From: Bremia lactucae
Taxonomy: Eukaryota > Oomycota > Peronosporomycetes > Peronosporales > Peronosporaceae
DNA: 64,000 bases
Assembly: GCF_004359215.1 (NCBI RefSeq)
Contig: NW_027152031.1
Span: 1,059,561 to 1,123,560 of the forward strand
Reading direction: 5' to 3'
The notes beneath the pieces were generated by a model. The model did not search any database and was not told the origin of the DNA. It saw nothing but the letters and a program-made list of their open reading frames with translations. Each line of letters starts with the position of its first letter. Within the stretch, counting starts at the first letter, position 1. Positions 10,316 through 20,683 of the stretch are shown piece by piece. A program made the translations under genes and the position numbers.

Positions 10316-10576
10316 ATGGCAGCCGCGAGTAGGTGGGCAAGATCGCCACTCCTATCGGGTGCCGCCTGCACTAATGGCTGCGGGTGGGAGTCAACGCTTC
10401 CTTATTGGAAGGCTGCTTGTCCACCGCTCCGTGAGGCAAGGTATCAGATCCTCGTCCAATGGAAAGATTACCCGAAGAGTTTTGACTCTTGGGAGCCGGT
10501 CGATACCCTACGTATTGATGTGCCCGGCTTTGTGGCTGCCTATAAAAAGGAGCACCAGCTGAGGCCTCTTCGCTAG
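10316..10576 (+). CDS. pol: Chromodomain-like C-terminal tail of family A integrase
   Basis: The segment ARYQILVQWKDYPKSFDSWEP, followed by DVPGFVAAYKKEH (about 10432-10555), fits the chromodomain pattern of chromoviral integrases: an aromatic/hydrophobic strand, W-K-x-Y, then SWEP and a closing helix. In chromoviruses this tail steers integration to marked chromatin. The stop TAG at 10574-10576 ends pol. The last ~200 bp overlap the antisense ORF coming from the 3' side. The first ~35 residues before ARYQ look out of frame and are doubtful. Confidence 0.7.
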   Translation: MAAASRWARSPLLSGAACTNGCGWESTLPYWKAACPPLREARYQILVQWKDYPKSFDSWEPVDTLRIDVPGFVAAYKKEHQLRPLR

Positions 10577-11497
10577 TCTCAAATGGACTAGCAGAAGTAG
10601 CGTTGTGAGAAGAAACAGGGGGTACAGTACCGCCCATGATTTCTTTCACATACAAGCGGGCGAAATTAATTCGGTGCGACCGCTGTTTCATCGCATCGGA
10701 ATGCGGATGAATGCGGCTCAAGAATTCCGCCTCGTATTGGTCGGGCGTTTCATTTGAACGCAACACGACCGGTATCGGGAAAATACGCCCAAGCGATTTT
10801 TTCTGAGCCTTTCACGACTTAAAGACGCCAAAATAAATATGTGCGTCTAGAAGAGCGCGCTCTAGGAGCGACGCTCTTGGCCCGTTTATACGAGGCCACT
10901 TTGATGGAGAGGGTATCAGTGATATGCCACCCGTCACATAGCCACTTTAAAAAAGACTGGCTTGTGACACCAACTGAGCACGTTCACGTGTCGCCGGCGG
11001 AGCTTTAGGCTTCGAATCCTCTATGTCAGAACCGTTATGGATAATGGTCTGAGCATAAGGCGTTGTGGTTATACCCAACGGAGAAGCGAATGTGCCTTTA
11101 TGGGCAGCGCTCTCATTATCTGTCGTTGCGCTATCCAGCGGAGACGACGAGACAGCATTCGTAAATGTTGCTGTCTCCATGTTGTGAGCCATGAGAAGAG
11201 TTTGGATGGGCAATAATGCGCCATCATTGTTCCTTAAAAGCTCGTTGTCCGCATTACTACTATGAGGTGACGGCAACGGTGTCGACTCATTGTAGTCGAC
11301 AATGGACGACGGATCAACATCCTCACTGATAAAGTGGGATGGATCCTTAAGTCCTGTTAACGCGACAGCAGCAGTAGCGGTCGGCGTTTCGACTAAGGCA
11401 TCGGACGCGGCCGGCGAGTTACCGCGGCGTTTGCGCTTAGTGCGAGGTTGAGTGGACGTCTTCGAAGACAACCCACCAACGTGGCCCCTTTAAGGTG
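10371..11497 (-). pseudogene. Antisense ORF (aORF) of A2 between pol and 3' LTR
   Basis: Reads on the strand opposite gag-pol, from about 11497 (start codon decayed to TTG; compare ATG at 61430 in A4) down to 10371. The same frame holds over about 370 codons with only three breaks: an early TAA, a TAA at 10947-10949 and a TGA near 10813. N-terminus is basic (TKRKRRG). The middle is Ser/Thr/Ala/Asp rich with SLIVDYNESTPLPSP-like text. The C-terminal half is helical, with RSNETPDQYEAEFLSRIHPH and ARLYVKEIMGGTVPPVSSH. It overlaps the chromodomain codons by ~200 bp. Function unknown. Confidence 0.7.
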
Positions 11498-11617
11498 GCA
11501 ACTTTGGCGCCGTGTATGGAAACACAAGCTAGACTGGTTGATTGAACTAGCGGTGTGTAAAGCTGCTCGCAGTTCTTCGCTCCTCATTGACGAATTTAAA
11601 ATGAAAATTCGTTCTTT

Positions 11618-11629
11618 ATGGGGGAATGG
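11618..11629 (+). other. Polypurine tract of A2
   Basis: ATGGGGGAATGG lies directly before the 3' LTR start TGTAAC at 11630. Its position and composition fit the plus-strand primer. A4 has AGAGGGGGATGG at the same place. Confidence 0.75.
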
Positions 11630-12129
11630 TGTAACGGGCTAAAGTTACCCTAATGTTACACAGTCCCCATTAAGTACACTTGATGTACTTTAATAACTTA
11701 ATTAAAGTAATTAGACCCCGCACTCGGATGTGATTCACATTTGTGAACCAACCCTTCTGTATGTGATGCACATGGGTGCAGTCGCATTAGGAGGCATAAC
11801 GGCTAGCGTTATCCGATTTCGAGGTATCTAGAAAGATACGCTTGCAATACATATTAAGTGTTATCTATAGAGATGACATTTTGATTGTTAAAATAGGTAT
11901 TTATATTTAATATGATTAAATATAAGTCAGTCTGAAAACTACTTCCTACTTGGTAAGTGCGCACGAGGAGTCGGATTACCGCTCCCGTGACGACACTTTA
12001 TTAGAGTACTTTGTGGGTGAGGTCGATAGAGCGCCCACCACAACTACCTCACTGCACGCAAGAGAAGCTGTTTAAACCACTTCCTCGCTGTGCTAGGGTG
12101 TGTGTCTAAGTAGAGCGTGGCCGTCTACA
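11630..12129 (+). repeat. 3' LTR of A2 (500 bp)
   Basis: Starts TGTAACGGGC and ends GTCTACA. Compared with the 5' copy it has lost ~15 bp just before the end (the TTACGATGTGCCCGC stretch) and has scattered substitutions, so the insertion is old. No target-site duplication can be tested because the 5' LTR is truncated. About 155 bp of unassigned DNA (12130-12284) separate it from C1. Confidence 0.8.
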
Positions 12130-12284
12130 AGTGGCTTGGACAGAGGGTCGGCGTTAATTGTCTTGCGTGGTGTTCAACCAATTATCCGTACGGGACGTAC
12201 CGTGCTATATAGGATCCATCAGCCGAGTATTTCAATCTTTGAAATATTTAACGGGCTACTCTTGCTTTCAGTGAGGGGAATACA

Positions 12285-13417
12285 TTAATTGAGACCCCCG
12301 TTTCAGGGCTAAATTCTGGAAACCTAATATTCGGAGTGCTTCGTGGTACTGTTGTAACAGGTAGAATTGAATCCCAGTTGTCTCTTCTCACCTTATTACT
12401 CCAGGCTTAAAACGTCTGGAAGCCAGACCAGTAAATGAAGCCAGGGGTGAAATCACAATTGCTATTTATCATCATGCAATCCAGAAGGTGTAAAAAATGA
12501 TACTTTAGAAAGGCACCAGATTGGACATGTCCACCGCGAGCCATCCGCAGACCGATGGTCAAACAAAACGTGTCAATCGCGTCAGTGAAGACGTTTACGC
12601 AGTATGTGTGCACATACGCCAAAAGCGCTGGAGCTTGATGCTCCCAGTGGTAGAATTTGCGTTACATAATGCTGTATATGCTTTTACAGGCTATACTCCG
12701 TTCTATGTCAACGGTCTAACCCACCCAGACGTTCCGTTAACAATCCCACGGCGTGTCTCAGTGCTTGGTGGTGGCGAATTAGCCAATAGGTTTGCTGATA
12801 TCAGCCCTGTTACCGTTCGGATTCAAGAAAGCGAGTTTCTCGCAACACGATTTAGTGGACACGATGGCTGATAGCCAAGACAAACAAAAAGAACAAGCAA
12901 ATGCCAAAGGCAGAAGCTGTTTTAATTCTTGTGTGGCCGGAGGCCAAGTTTTATTAAACACTAAGAATCGACTTACTTGGTTTCCGCGGTCTTCAAGACC
13001 AAATTGCGCCCGCGCTTTATTGGACCTTTTACGGTCGTGGCCTTGAAAGGCATAGCTTACACGCTAAACCTTCCTAGCAAGCTGCGTAAACATCCAGTGC
13101 TTTACGTTGGCTTACTTAAGCCATATCGGGACCCCTCTCACGTGGACTTAAAGGCGCTTGCGCCGAGACAGGCGGTCTTGCCGCAGATTGCTGCATCCTC
13201 ACCAGGATGTCCAGCTGGCCCTCTAAACAAAGTTTATAAGGCTCCAGCATCGAAAGACGGTTATGAACCGAAAAAGAGCTCTCAACCCGAGCAAGGCTCT
13301 CCCCTGAAAACTCTTGGGAGTTTGAGGTACCTCTTCGGCAAGATTGCCCGTGCCGCTGACATTTTTGAGCGCCAAGCTCAGGGTCAACTCGCGTCAAACG
13401 ACGCTTCCCACCACTAG
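12285..13417 (+). pseudogene. pol: Integrase fragment of C1 with ~165-bp insertion
   Basis: Core remnants around FTGKFW (12285-12345) are separated by about 165 bp of foreign sequence (12345-12510) from LDMSTASHPQTDGQTKRVNR (12521-12580). The catalytic Glu of TER has become Lys (TKR). PVVEFALHNAVYAFTGYTPF follows. The GPY/F-like C-terminus reads RFIGPFTVVALKG and LRKHPVLYVGLLKPYRD (about 13014-13130). The frame 12977-13417 ends at TAG. From 13116 on it is overlapped by the antisense ORF. No clear chromodomain is visible in family C. Confidence 0.75.
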
Positions 13418-14145
13418 AAGTGGAATTAGGTGGATCTATACTGTCAGTGTGGCTTCGATCCATGGTTGCACGGTCAACCGAAGCACTGAAATATCGGCTA
13501 GGCCTTTTTTCGTTTTGTGCCATAAATGCCGAACGTAACTGGCCTTTAGCCTTAAGCTTGGCGAAATTAAAGCGAAGCTTCCGTTCCAAACGAACATCAG
13601 CCACATCCGCAGACTCCCTGATGTTTCAAATATTGCGGAGGCGGCGGGCCCGATGGACCCAATTCTCAAATGAGACTTTATTTTCACTTCTTGTTTCGTA
13701 CCGATCAGAAATTCCCTCATTGTGGTCACCGAAGCCCATCGAGCTAGATCACGTAAACGCGTCAGATACTGACCTCGCGTCATTATCTTTGGCGTAAGGT
13801 ATCGCTCATGAAGAGCGTCGCGAGCAGCGATCTCCACAGCGTCCTCGCCGGGTCACCGGAGATCCAAATTACCAAGCTGTGACCCGCTATCTCTTTGTGA
13901 CGCTTGTCCGCACTAAGCGGAGTGAATCTATATTCACTATGAGCTTTAGCTTTCGCTATTTCGGCAGCTCGACGACGAGCTTTTTCCTCTATGAGGATTG
14001 CTCGCTCTTGCTCTTCATCGACCGGATTCGTAATGATGTTGGACTCAGAGTCCCGTGTTCTGCTCAATGTAGTTAAGACATCAGCGGTACCACGTTCTGG
14101 GAAGGGATTCTGGGCCCGCCGAGGCCCACTCGGAGGAGAAGGCAT
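13116..14145 (-). pseudogene. Antisense ORF of family C in C1
   Basis: On the strand opposite pol, an ATG at 14145 (MPSPPSGPRRAQ) opens 120 codons. These include an acidic-to-basic helical stretch (EEQERAILIEEKARRRAAEI) and GDPARTLW. A frameshift near 13800 leads to ALHERYLTPKIMTRGQYLTR (13837 downward). A second near 13600 leads to a third frame (13604-13116) containing VRLERKLRFNFAKLKAKGQL and VDPELGAQKCQRHG. Together this is ~340 residues, mostly helical and basic. The same peptides occur opposite pol in C4. No known domain recognised. It overlaps the pol end by ~300 bp. Confidence 0.65.
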
Positions 14146-14353
14146 TTAAGAGCGACGCTCTTGTTCTTCATCTTCTGATCGAGTGTAACTTTCAAAGTCC
14201 ACCATTCGCTCATTGCCGAGAAAGGTGCTAAGAGTCTGTGACTCACGCCTAATTGTCATGGGACAAAGGAAAGCAAAACACAATTAAACGGTTAGCTGTT
14301 TAGTTCCAACTTCAAAGAGGAAATGAAGCGAATGTTATCACTCGAGGTCAACA

Positions 14354-14366
14354 GTCTGATGGGGGG
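14354..14366 (+). other. Polypurine tract of C1
   Basis: GTCTGATGGGGGG directly precedes the LTR start TGTAATGGGG at 14367. Confidence 0.7.
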
Positions 14367-14835
14367 TGTAATGGGGCGCACATCTGTTGGAGAACCGTTG
14401 TTGTAGTTTCCTTGTGGGTTACATACCCTTTTATCCTATTCTAAAATAGTTGATTACTTAAATCCCATTTATTACGGGTAACAAATGTGTTCGCCGCCAG
14501 TAATAATTCCGGCGGCCGAAATCTATTTTTAAATTTGCTAGGGTAAGGTTCGAAATTAAATAATTAAATATCCTTTTGATCTTAAAGCGTCAAGTGCCTT
14601 CCTAAGGCTTGCGCATTGATCTGTAAGAGATAGAAGCCATTCTTAGGTATATACTTTTGGGCACTAGTTGCTACTTGGTTTTACGAACCCTTGAATACCT
14701 TGAACTAGGATTCATTAAGCTTTAATAGCTTGTACGACTCCCTGAGTTGTTAAACCCTTTCGTTGTATAGAACGAAGAGACTCTTTAAGTGTAAAAGTCT
14801 TCCTCTGACTTTAGGAGCGAGGTAGCTCCGCTACA
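14367..14835 (+). repeat. 3' LTR of C1 (family C LTR, ~469 bp)
   Basis: Starts TGTAATGGGGCGCACATC and ends GCTCCGCTACA. Matches the C4 5' LTR (43995-44479) and the C2 5' LTR (19983-20433). Confidence 0.8.
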
Positions 14836-14849
14836 TTACTCGAATCACT

Positions 14850-15490
14850 AGTTCTTCAATGCATTTGCGGAATAGATTGAGCCAAACTTCACAGCACTGA
14901 TGGATGTTGGCACTATGCTTAACAGGTCAGAAATCTATCAGCTGGTATCAGCATTTTATCGCAACCAATAGATTGGAGGAGCATCCGGACAAACTGCGAT
15001 AGAGAAACCCCTTGAGAGTTTAGGCAATTAAAAAAAAATTTCTGCTCAAATTTTAAGTAAATAAATTATAATATCCTTGGAAAATCAATATAAAACTATT
15101 CCGGCTTCATTTCCAGATGCTTACTCGGTCAACCGATTTGAAGCCATTCTTCGAACTTCACTCGAAGCAAATTTCAAGATGCTTCACACCGAACTGGGCG
15201 TTTTGGGCCATTCGTTCGGAACATGTACCTTGCAGAGGACAGAATTTTGACATTCCAAGTTGTGGCACGAAAGAATTGCAAGGGAACGTTGCATCATGCA
15301 AGGATGACGTGGCTTAAACTGATGACCACAAGACCTTATTGGGGTTAATTTTATAGCGCAAGCGCTGGCTCAATGGCGCTCTTTGTGCCAAGCTTTTCAG
15401 TATCTCGGTTTGAGATTTACTCGAAAAGTGACCTCTCGTGCATGCGCAAGCTGTCCTTCTCGATATTCTACCTCTATGAAAAGTTAGGGC
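14850..15490 (+). pseudogene. Chitin synthase relic (catalytic domain), frameshifted
   Basis: Read across three frames, the plus strand matches the order of chitin synthase signatures: FTALMDVGTMLNRSEIYQLV (about 14887-14946), IGGASGQTAIEKP (14970-15008), AQILSK...ILGKSI (15033-15090), AYSVNRFEAI (15118-15150), MYLAEDRILTFQVVARKNC (about 15221-15280), then a WLNGA signature in RKRWLNGALCAKLFS (15355-15400; usual QRRRWLNG) and IYSKSDLSCMRKLSF. Chitin synthases are membrane glycosyltransferases using UDP-GlcNAc, and oomycetes carry one or two. Multiple stops and shifts show it is dead. It is wedged between the C1 LTR and C2. The 5' end, before DVGT, and the membrane region are absent. Confidence 0.75.
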
Positions 15491-15529
15491 AACTTTAGCT
15501 TGTTACAGACCAAGTCGTCCTCGAGATCA

Positions 15530-16140
15530 CCAAAGTACGCAGAGACAATTAATTGCCACAGGCAAACCGTGTTTTGTCGAAACACGCGATCGATGATCCT
15601 CGCTGTACCTTCACCCATCAATGGTATCCGGCACGGCCGCTAAGTGAGCCATTTTGCTCAATCGGTCACCGAAGACCATTATGCCAGAGTTACCGACTAA
15701 ATCTTTCGGTATGAAAACAAAATCCATACTAATGGACTCCCAACACCCTATGTGTACGTAGACTTTGTCAGTGTTGCAGCAGCATGCGCTGAGGAATTAA
15801 CACGTTGGCAAGATTCGCATGTGCGAACGTATGTGCTGACCCAATTATAAAGTTTAACCACCAATAAATCTGGCTTACAGAGCCGTAGGTCTTTTCTCTA
15901 CCGATATGACACCAAGGACAGTATCGTGTGCCTTATAGAGGATTTGGTACTTCATAGCAGAACTACATACTAAAGAGGACTGACTTGGGTTTTAGTCAGC
16001 ACGTTTGCGTGCAAGATTACATCGATTTTCTATCGATAACGACCTGTTGCTTTATTGCACGGACGCTGCGGATCCTCCACGCGTCGTAGCAGAGCTACAC
16101 ACTGTTCATCCTTGGCGTAAGCCGAACGGATTAATTCAGT
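15530..16140 (-). pseudogene. pol: Integrase remnant of C2
   Basis: Minus-strand pieces resemble C4 integrase: a tether and finger region near 16080-15880, the SMDFVF...DLVGNSGIMVF region at about 15745-15680 (first catalytic Asp area), LSKMAHL, then GNCL-like text at ~15550 where homology ends. No frame longer than ~40 codons survives. Confidence 0.6.
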
Positions 16141-17290
16141 AATAAACGAATTTATAGTCGTGATATGAGAGAGCTCCTAATCCGGCCTGGGTGATAACGT
16201 ATCGACCAAAGCTTTTTGCTTGCCAGGCTTATACTTCACCTCGAAGTTGTATTCGGCGAAAAAGGATAGCCATCGGCCAGAGATGGGGCGACTTAGTCGC
16301 AGCGCGTAGTGACGCGTAATCTGTTTATATTACACGGCTTAGGGCCGAGCAGATGAACATAGAATTCGACAAGAGCATAGTTCATAGCAAGTAACTCTTC
16401 GTCATGAGCTGGGTAGCTTTTCCGTAGCTTTAAGCTGTCTAGACTAGAAAGCAATAACACATTCACGCCCATCAGCATCTGTTTGTATGAGAGCACTGCC
16501 AATGGCAAAATCCGATGCGTCACAGACGACACTGAAATGCCAACTTGGATTTTGCAGTGCCAGAATCGGGGCATGGATAAGACTGTCCTTAACTGCCCGA
16601 AATGCATTATGTTTCTGTGCTAGCCCAGCACCGTTCTGTATCTTTTTAGAGGAGATTAGATAATGACCTAGCCATAACAGCGTAATATTCGCTACATTTG
16701 TGTAAATAATTGGCGAGACACAACCACTTACGCAAATCTTTTTGGTTTTTAGGAGCGGCCAATTTACTACGGCTTTTACCTTAGCGGGATCCGCTCTAAG
16801 AACTCGCTTCTTAATAAAGCATCCTAAGAAAGGAATTTCTTCTGCGACAAAAATGCATCGAGATGCATAAGCATACAATTTATTTGTGCTCATACACTCG
16901 AGCACTGCTCGCAAATGGTCTACAATGTTTTTTTTAAATCCGACCAACCCTGCTCCGCAACTATGGACAAAAATGTCATCAGAATTAGTTTGTGCATAAC
17001 CTCAATTAGGGCGGTGAAATTGCGTCACTAGACGATTAAATGTTGCCGGGGCGTTGGAAAGCCGTTGTGGCATAACCAACCACTCCCATAACATGCCGCT
17101 TGGGGTGCTAGCTGCTGTAAGCGGGGTATCGCAAGCTCGCATGTGTAGTTGGTAGTAACCATCGACTAAGTCCAGTGCACTGTACATTGCATTAAACATC
17201 CCACCATAATGTTTTGAAGAACATCCTTTCTAGGAATGGGGGTTTGTGCTGGTTAAGGGACAGCGTTAAGCTTATTATAAGCATATACAA
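16141..17290 (-). pseudogene. pol: RT and RNase H of C2
   Basis: Pieces on the minus strand: YSALDLVDGYYQLHMRACD and GMLWEWLVMPQRLSNAPATF (17199-17002), an active-site segment with Tyr-Phe replaced (NSDDIFVHS, ~16985), VLECMSTNKLYAYASRC and LGCFIKK (16947-16780), and FSVVCDASDFAIGSALIQ of RNase H (~16540-16480). Further RNase H text runs to ~16293 with a stop. YFDD damage makes RT inactive. Confidence 0.7.
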
Positions 17291-17375
17291 TGCGCCATTT
17301 ACCATTTGGTTTTTGACACAAAATGTCGGTGTCGAATGAGGAGATTTGCTTTCTCGTACCATTCCCGCCTCGTGC

Positions 17376-18388
17376 TTAGCACGTGCTTAGCACGAAAGAA
17401 ATCGTTAATGACGTCACACTGCTCTTTTGGTAAAGGCCATTGTCTTGTGACACAGTATTTGGTTCCCGGAACAAAGTCAATTTCATGACGAACACCTCTA
17501 TCCGGAGGTAAACAGATGGTGGTTTATTACATACCACATCTTCGAATTCCTTAATCAAGGAATAAAAGGGATCCGTATGATCTTTAAGGATCGATGACCC
17601 ATTTCGCGCACTAAGTGCAGCTTTTGTGTCATCCAGGACAGCTTCGTCCAGAAGTGACGATGAGTTTATCCCAATCATATGCCGAATGACCACCATCTCA
17701 GATAAGTCGGCAGCCTTTAAAGCGCGGCCGCACTCAGCAATAGACATTTCGTCTAGCTCTGAAAGAGCATGTAACGAAAGGATTGCCGCAAGGCTAAATT
17801 CTCCCACAATGTTACCGATTACACTATTTACAGGCGTATACAATTGCTCACTCGTATCTCTTTGTGAGGGTACAAACGCTTCGCATCTCCCCTGGCTTAG
17901 AGTAGAGACAATACGCCTCTTAGAGGCCGGGACATTCACGTCCCCGGGTTTTCCAGCCTGGATTGGTTCTATACAAGACATGGTGTCTAATTTGACGTCC
18001 GACAAGGAGTTAGGTAATTCAAGTTCCTTATCCAGCGAACGTTTACGTGTCGCTTCACGTGCATTAGGAGGGTTTGACCCAGAATGCCCTGGCGAACTGC
18101 CAATAGTGTCACTACGACACTCGGCATGGTGCCACCTCGGCCGACCATACTCGGTGGACTTAGACGTGCCACTCCACGAATCTCAGGGATATTGCACCCT
18201 TGATGATTCGGCCTGAGGCCAACAATGCTTTCAGCATTTAGTGAATCGTTATTATAACGAGTGTCACTCGACGGAGTACGTGCCGTTCCACTTATTTCTG
18301 CTGAGTCGGGCTCAGAATTAATGTTTTTAACATTAGAGTTTATTAACTCAGACATGCCAATGTCTAAAACACTGACAGACTCATTCAA
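17376..18388 (-). pseudogene. pol: Protease-to-RT linker of C2
   Basis: Two overlapping minus frames (18388-17987 and 18005-17376) encode the polar linker between protease and RT, with NESVSVLDIGMSELINSN at the start and FYSLIKEFEDVVCNKPPS just before RT. The C4 counterpart is one 268-codon frame (46325-47131). Here one frameshift near 18000 splits it. Confidence 0.65.
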
Positions 18389-18490
18389 TGATCCGCGCCA
18401 ATAGCGCTTTTGTTGCCTAGCAAAGGTGGGTTCATGACTCTCGAAAACTTTGCTAGGAACATTGCGCGTGGCGCCTAAGGTCTTAGACCT

Positions 18491-18856
18491 TCAATCGATC
18501 CATAGCTCATGGTGTTCTAACCAGGCCATACCAAGGATGAGATCATATCTCGAATCCAAATCAAGGACGAGACAGCGTTCCATACTGTCAAAGTCCAGAA
18601 ACTTTATACCTAAGTTCAATGGAACTTTGGGTACAGTGACACGAGTCCCAGTCGCTAAGCGAACAGTGATTGTATCACCTTCATGCGCTCTAAGCGCCTC
18701 AACGTATTGTTGACTTCCTTCAAGGGAAAGGCGTCGAGCATAATTGCAAGACGCTCCTGAGTCAATTAAAATTAACCACGGCTTATCAGAGCCCTTTACA
18801 GTCGCTTGAGCGACTAGCAAGCCAGGCTTGTACTCTCGCCCCGTTCCATTGAGCAC
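18491..18856 (-). CDS. pol: Retropepsin-like protease of C2
   Basis: A 121-codon uninterrupted frame carries LILIDSGASCNYARRLSLEG (catalytic Asp in DSGA, about residues 31-50) and the second half RYDLILGMAWLEHHELWID. Together these make an RVP_2-type monomer of ordinary length. It would act as a homodimer on Gag-Pol. This is the best-preserved protease in the window; the same region in C4 is broken by an inversion. The ATG used is just where the frame opens, since the enzyme is normally inside a polyprotein. Confidence 0.75.
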   Translation of the reverse strand: MLNGTGREYKPGLLVAQATVKGSDKPWLILIDSGASCNYARRLSLEGSQQYVEALRAHEGDTITVRLATGTRVTVPKVPLNLGIKFLDFDSMERCLVLDLDSRYDLILGMAWLEHHELWID

Positions 18857-18902
18857 CGAGCTAATTGGGGCTAGGTTTAGTTTTTTCTCACCTCCTTGAG
18901 GT

Positions 18903-19930
18903 TCAACAGAGCCTAGGTCTTCCCCAGTAGGGCGCCCCGCACCTACTGGGTATCGACGTTTTCCCGCACCGTACCAGATCTCTGGTATAGGTCGGAGTTG
19001 GAGCTCTTTCGAGCTTTACGCGAATTTCGAAGAGGGCAGACAGGGCGTAAATGGTTCGTGCTTCCACACATATTACATCTACGGATGGTCTTATGCTGCT
19101 CCACAGCTTGAAGAGCCTCCTCTCCTGCCTCAACGAGGCTTAAATGCATAGGTTCCGCTCTATTAGACGGAATCCATGTGCTCGAAGAGCTTGTTTGGTA
19201 GACAGGCGTGCTTGCGCGAGCAGACTTAAAGCGAACTCGGCCTGTAGCGCTATGGCAACTGCCTCTTCGAAAGTAGCAGGATGAGATGGGAATAATTCCA
19301 TCCGGGCAACGCCCTCATTGAGACCCCCCCATAAAGATTGTTACAACAATTGCTTCTTGCACCGGGTCTTGATGCATAGATGCAATGAAAGTTCTCAACT
19401 CCTGGACATAGCCTCCTAGGGTTCATTTACCCTGTCGAGTCACTTCGAGCCGTGATCGCATGCGAAAAGCCTGATTAGGCGGTGCAAACATGCTAGTCAT
19501 TTGCTGGAAAAGTGTCGTTTGTGGACTGACTGCACGATCGTGTCAACTACATGGCTCTACCTCCGAGTTTAAAAATAATCAAGACCGTTCTTCTAAGAAC
19601 AAGACGGAGTCAATGGACATCTCCATCTGCTTAATTCATTAAAGGGAGATTTTCTCCCTCTAGTCTTTCAATGTCTTTACACTGACAGATAGAGGGCAAG
19701 CCTTCGGCTCTGAATCAGGTACAGAGATGTACCGGGTTGGCATAGATGCCGCAAGTTGATCTTGTACCTGGCCGATCAGGGAGGATTCATATCGCAAGTA
19801 TTCGAGCCTTGAATGCAGTCTCACTGGAATAAAATGAACTCTACATGTTCAAGCCCAAACAAAGTTTTGAGCTTGTCATAAGCTGCGCGTTGCGCCTCGA
19901 AATGTTTTGGGAACTCTTCCATTTCAGTCA
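18903..19930 (-). pseudogene. gag: gag of C2 with intact zinc knuckle
   Basis: The minus strand reads [22 protein letters not shown] near 19890 (compare C4 gag at 44570) and then several shifted segments. At 19149-18943 it reads a Glu-rich stretch with the CCHC knuckle CNMCGSTNHLRPVC. C4 lost the second Cys spacing here, so C2 shows the ancestral knuckle. Several stops and shifts; no full-length frame. Confidence 0.65.
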
Positions 19931-19971
19931 AGGCATAGTCTTATAAAGACTCAGGCATAGATTGACTACGA

Positions 19972-19980
19972 GTGCTACCA
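19972..19980 (-). other. Primer-binding site of C2
   Basis: Minus-strand TGGTAGCAC, two bases after the LTR end. Confidence 0.7.
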
Positions 19981-19982
19981 GG

Positions 19983-20433
19983 CGTAGCGGAGCTACCTCG
20001 CTCCTAAAGTCAGAAGAAGGCTTTTAGACTCAGATATTCTCTTAATTCTATAGATCTAATGGAGTCGTACCAGCTATTAAAGCTTAATGAATCCTAGTTT
20101 AAGAGATTCAAAGGTTCGTAGAACCAAGTAGCAACTAGTGCCCAAAAGTATATACCTTCGAATGGCTTCTATCTCTTACAGATCCTTAGGAAGGCACTTG
20201 ACGCTTTAATCAAAAGGGCAACTGCACTATATTTAATTATTTAATCCAGAACCTTACCCTAGCAAATTTAAAAATAAATTTCGGCCGCCAGATGTATATC
20301 TGGCGGCGACCACATTTGTTGCCCGTGATAAATGGGATTTGAGTGATTAACTATTTTAGAATAGAATAAGAGGGTATGTAACCCATAAGATAACCATAAC
20401 AACGGTTTTCCAACCGATGTGCTCCCCATTACA
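19983..20433 (-). repeat. 5' LTR of C2 (451 bp)
   Basis: On the minus strand it starts TGTAATGGGGAGCACATC and ends CGCTACG, the final A having changed to G. Same family as the C1 and C4 LTRs. Confidence 0.8.
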
Positions 20434-20683
20434 AGTAAGGTTTACTGCCCTTACTATCCTTCCAAGCAAAAATCGTTTCGATAGGGTGTAAGCTCTTTTC
20501 TTTTGCAAAAAACTGCATCGTTTGCTCAGATAAGTGGCACTGGGTACGAATACCGTCACTATTCATCGTAAACAAGACCTTGTTGTACAGATCGATGGCT
20601 TTCAGATACGTAAGCATCTTATCGTGTAGTTGCTTGCAACCGTCAGCCACAGTGCACACTAAAACGTTTTGCCAAGCGTCTTC
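20434..20683 (-). pseudogene. 250-bp island with unknown coding fragment between C2 and D
   Basis: One frame is open across nearly the whole island on the minus strand (about 20683 to 20434; ATG at 20659). Peptides include LHDKMLTYLKAIDLYNKVLF, MNSDGIRTQCHLSEQTMQFF and IETIFAWKDS. It reads like the middle of a real globular protein, not like gag or pol, and is cut at both ends by LTRs. I do not recognise the family. It may be a host gene or another mobile element hit by two insertions. Confidence 0.4.

Larger units (their letters stand above)
2973..12129 (+). mobile_element. Ty3/gypsy element A2 (family A), nearly complete, with antisense ORF
   Basis: Order on the plus strand: truncated 5' LTR (2973-3469), PBS, gag (with a repeat of gag after an N gap), protease, RT, RNase H, integrase (with an N gap), chromodomain-like tail, antisense ORF, polypurine tract and 3' LTR (11630-12129). 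Many stops and frameshifts, a roughly 300-bp insertion in RT and damage at the RT active site show it is dead. The true length is uncertain because of the gaps and the gag duplication. It is the reference copy here for family A. Confidence 0.85.
12285..14835 (+). mobile_element. Ty3/gypsy element C1 (family C), 3' third only
   Basis: Contains the end of integrase, the family C antisense ORF, a polypurine tract and a 3' LTR. The 5' two thirds are missing; the copy begins abruptly inside the integrase core at the SDRDPRF region. It shows the 3' organisation of family C most clearly, because C4 lost its 3' LTR. Confidence 0.8.
15500..20433 (-). mobile_element. Ty3/gypsy element C2 (family C), lacking 3' end
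   Basis: On the minus strand: 5' LTR (20433-19983), PBS, decayed gag, intact-looking protease, linker, RT, RNase H and part of integrase. It stops at about 15500-15540 within the integrase core, next to the chitin synthase relic. The antisense ORF and 3' LTR are therefore missing. Stops and shifts occur throughout except in the protease. Confidence 0.8.
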
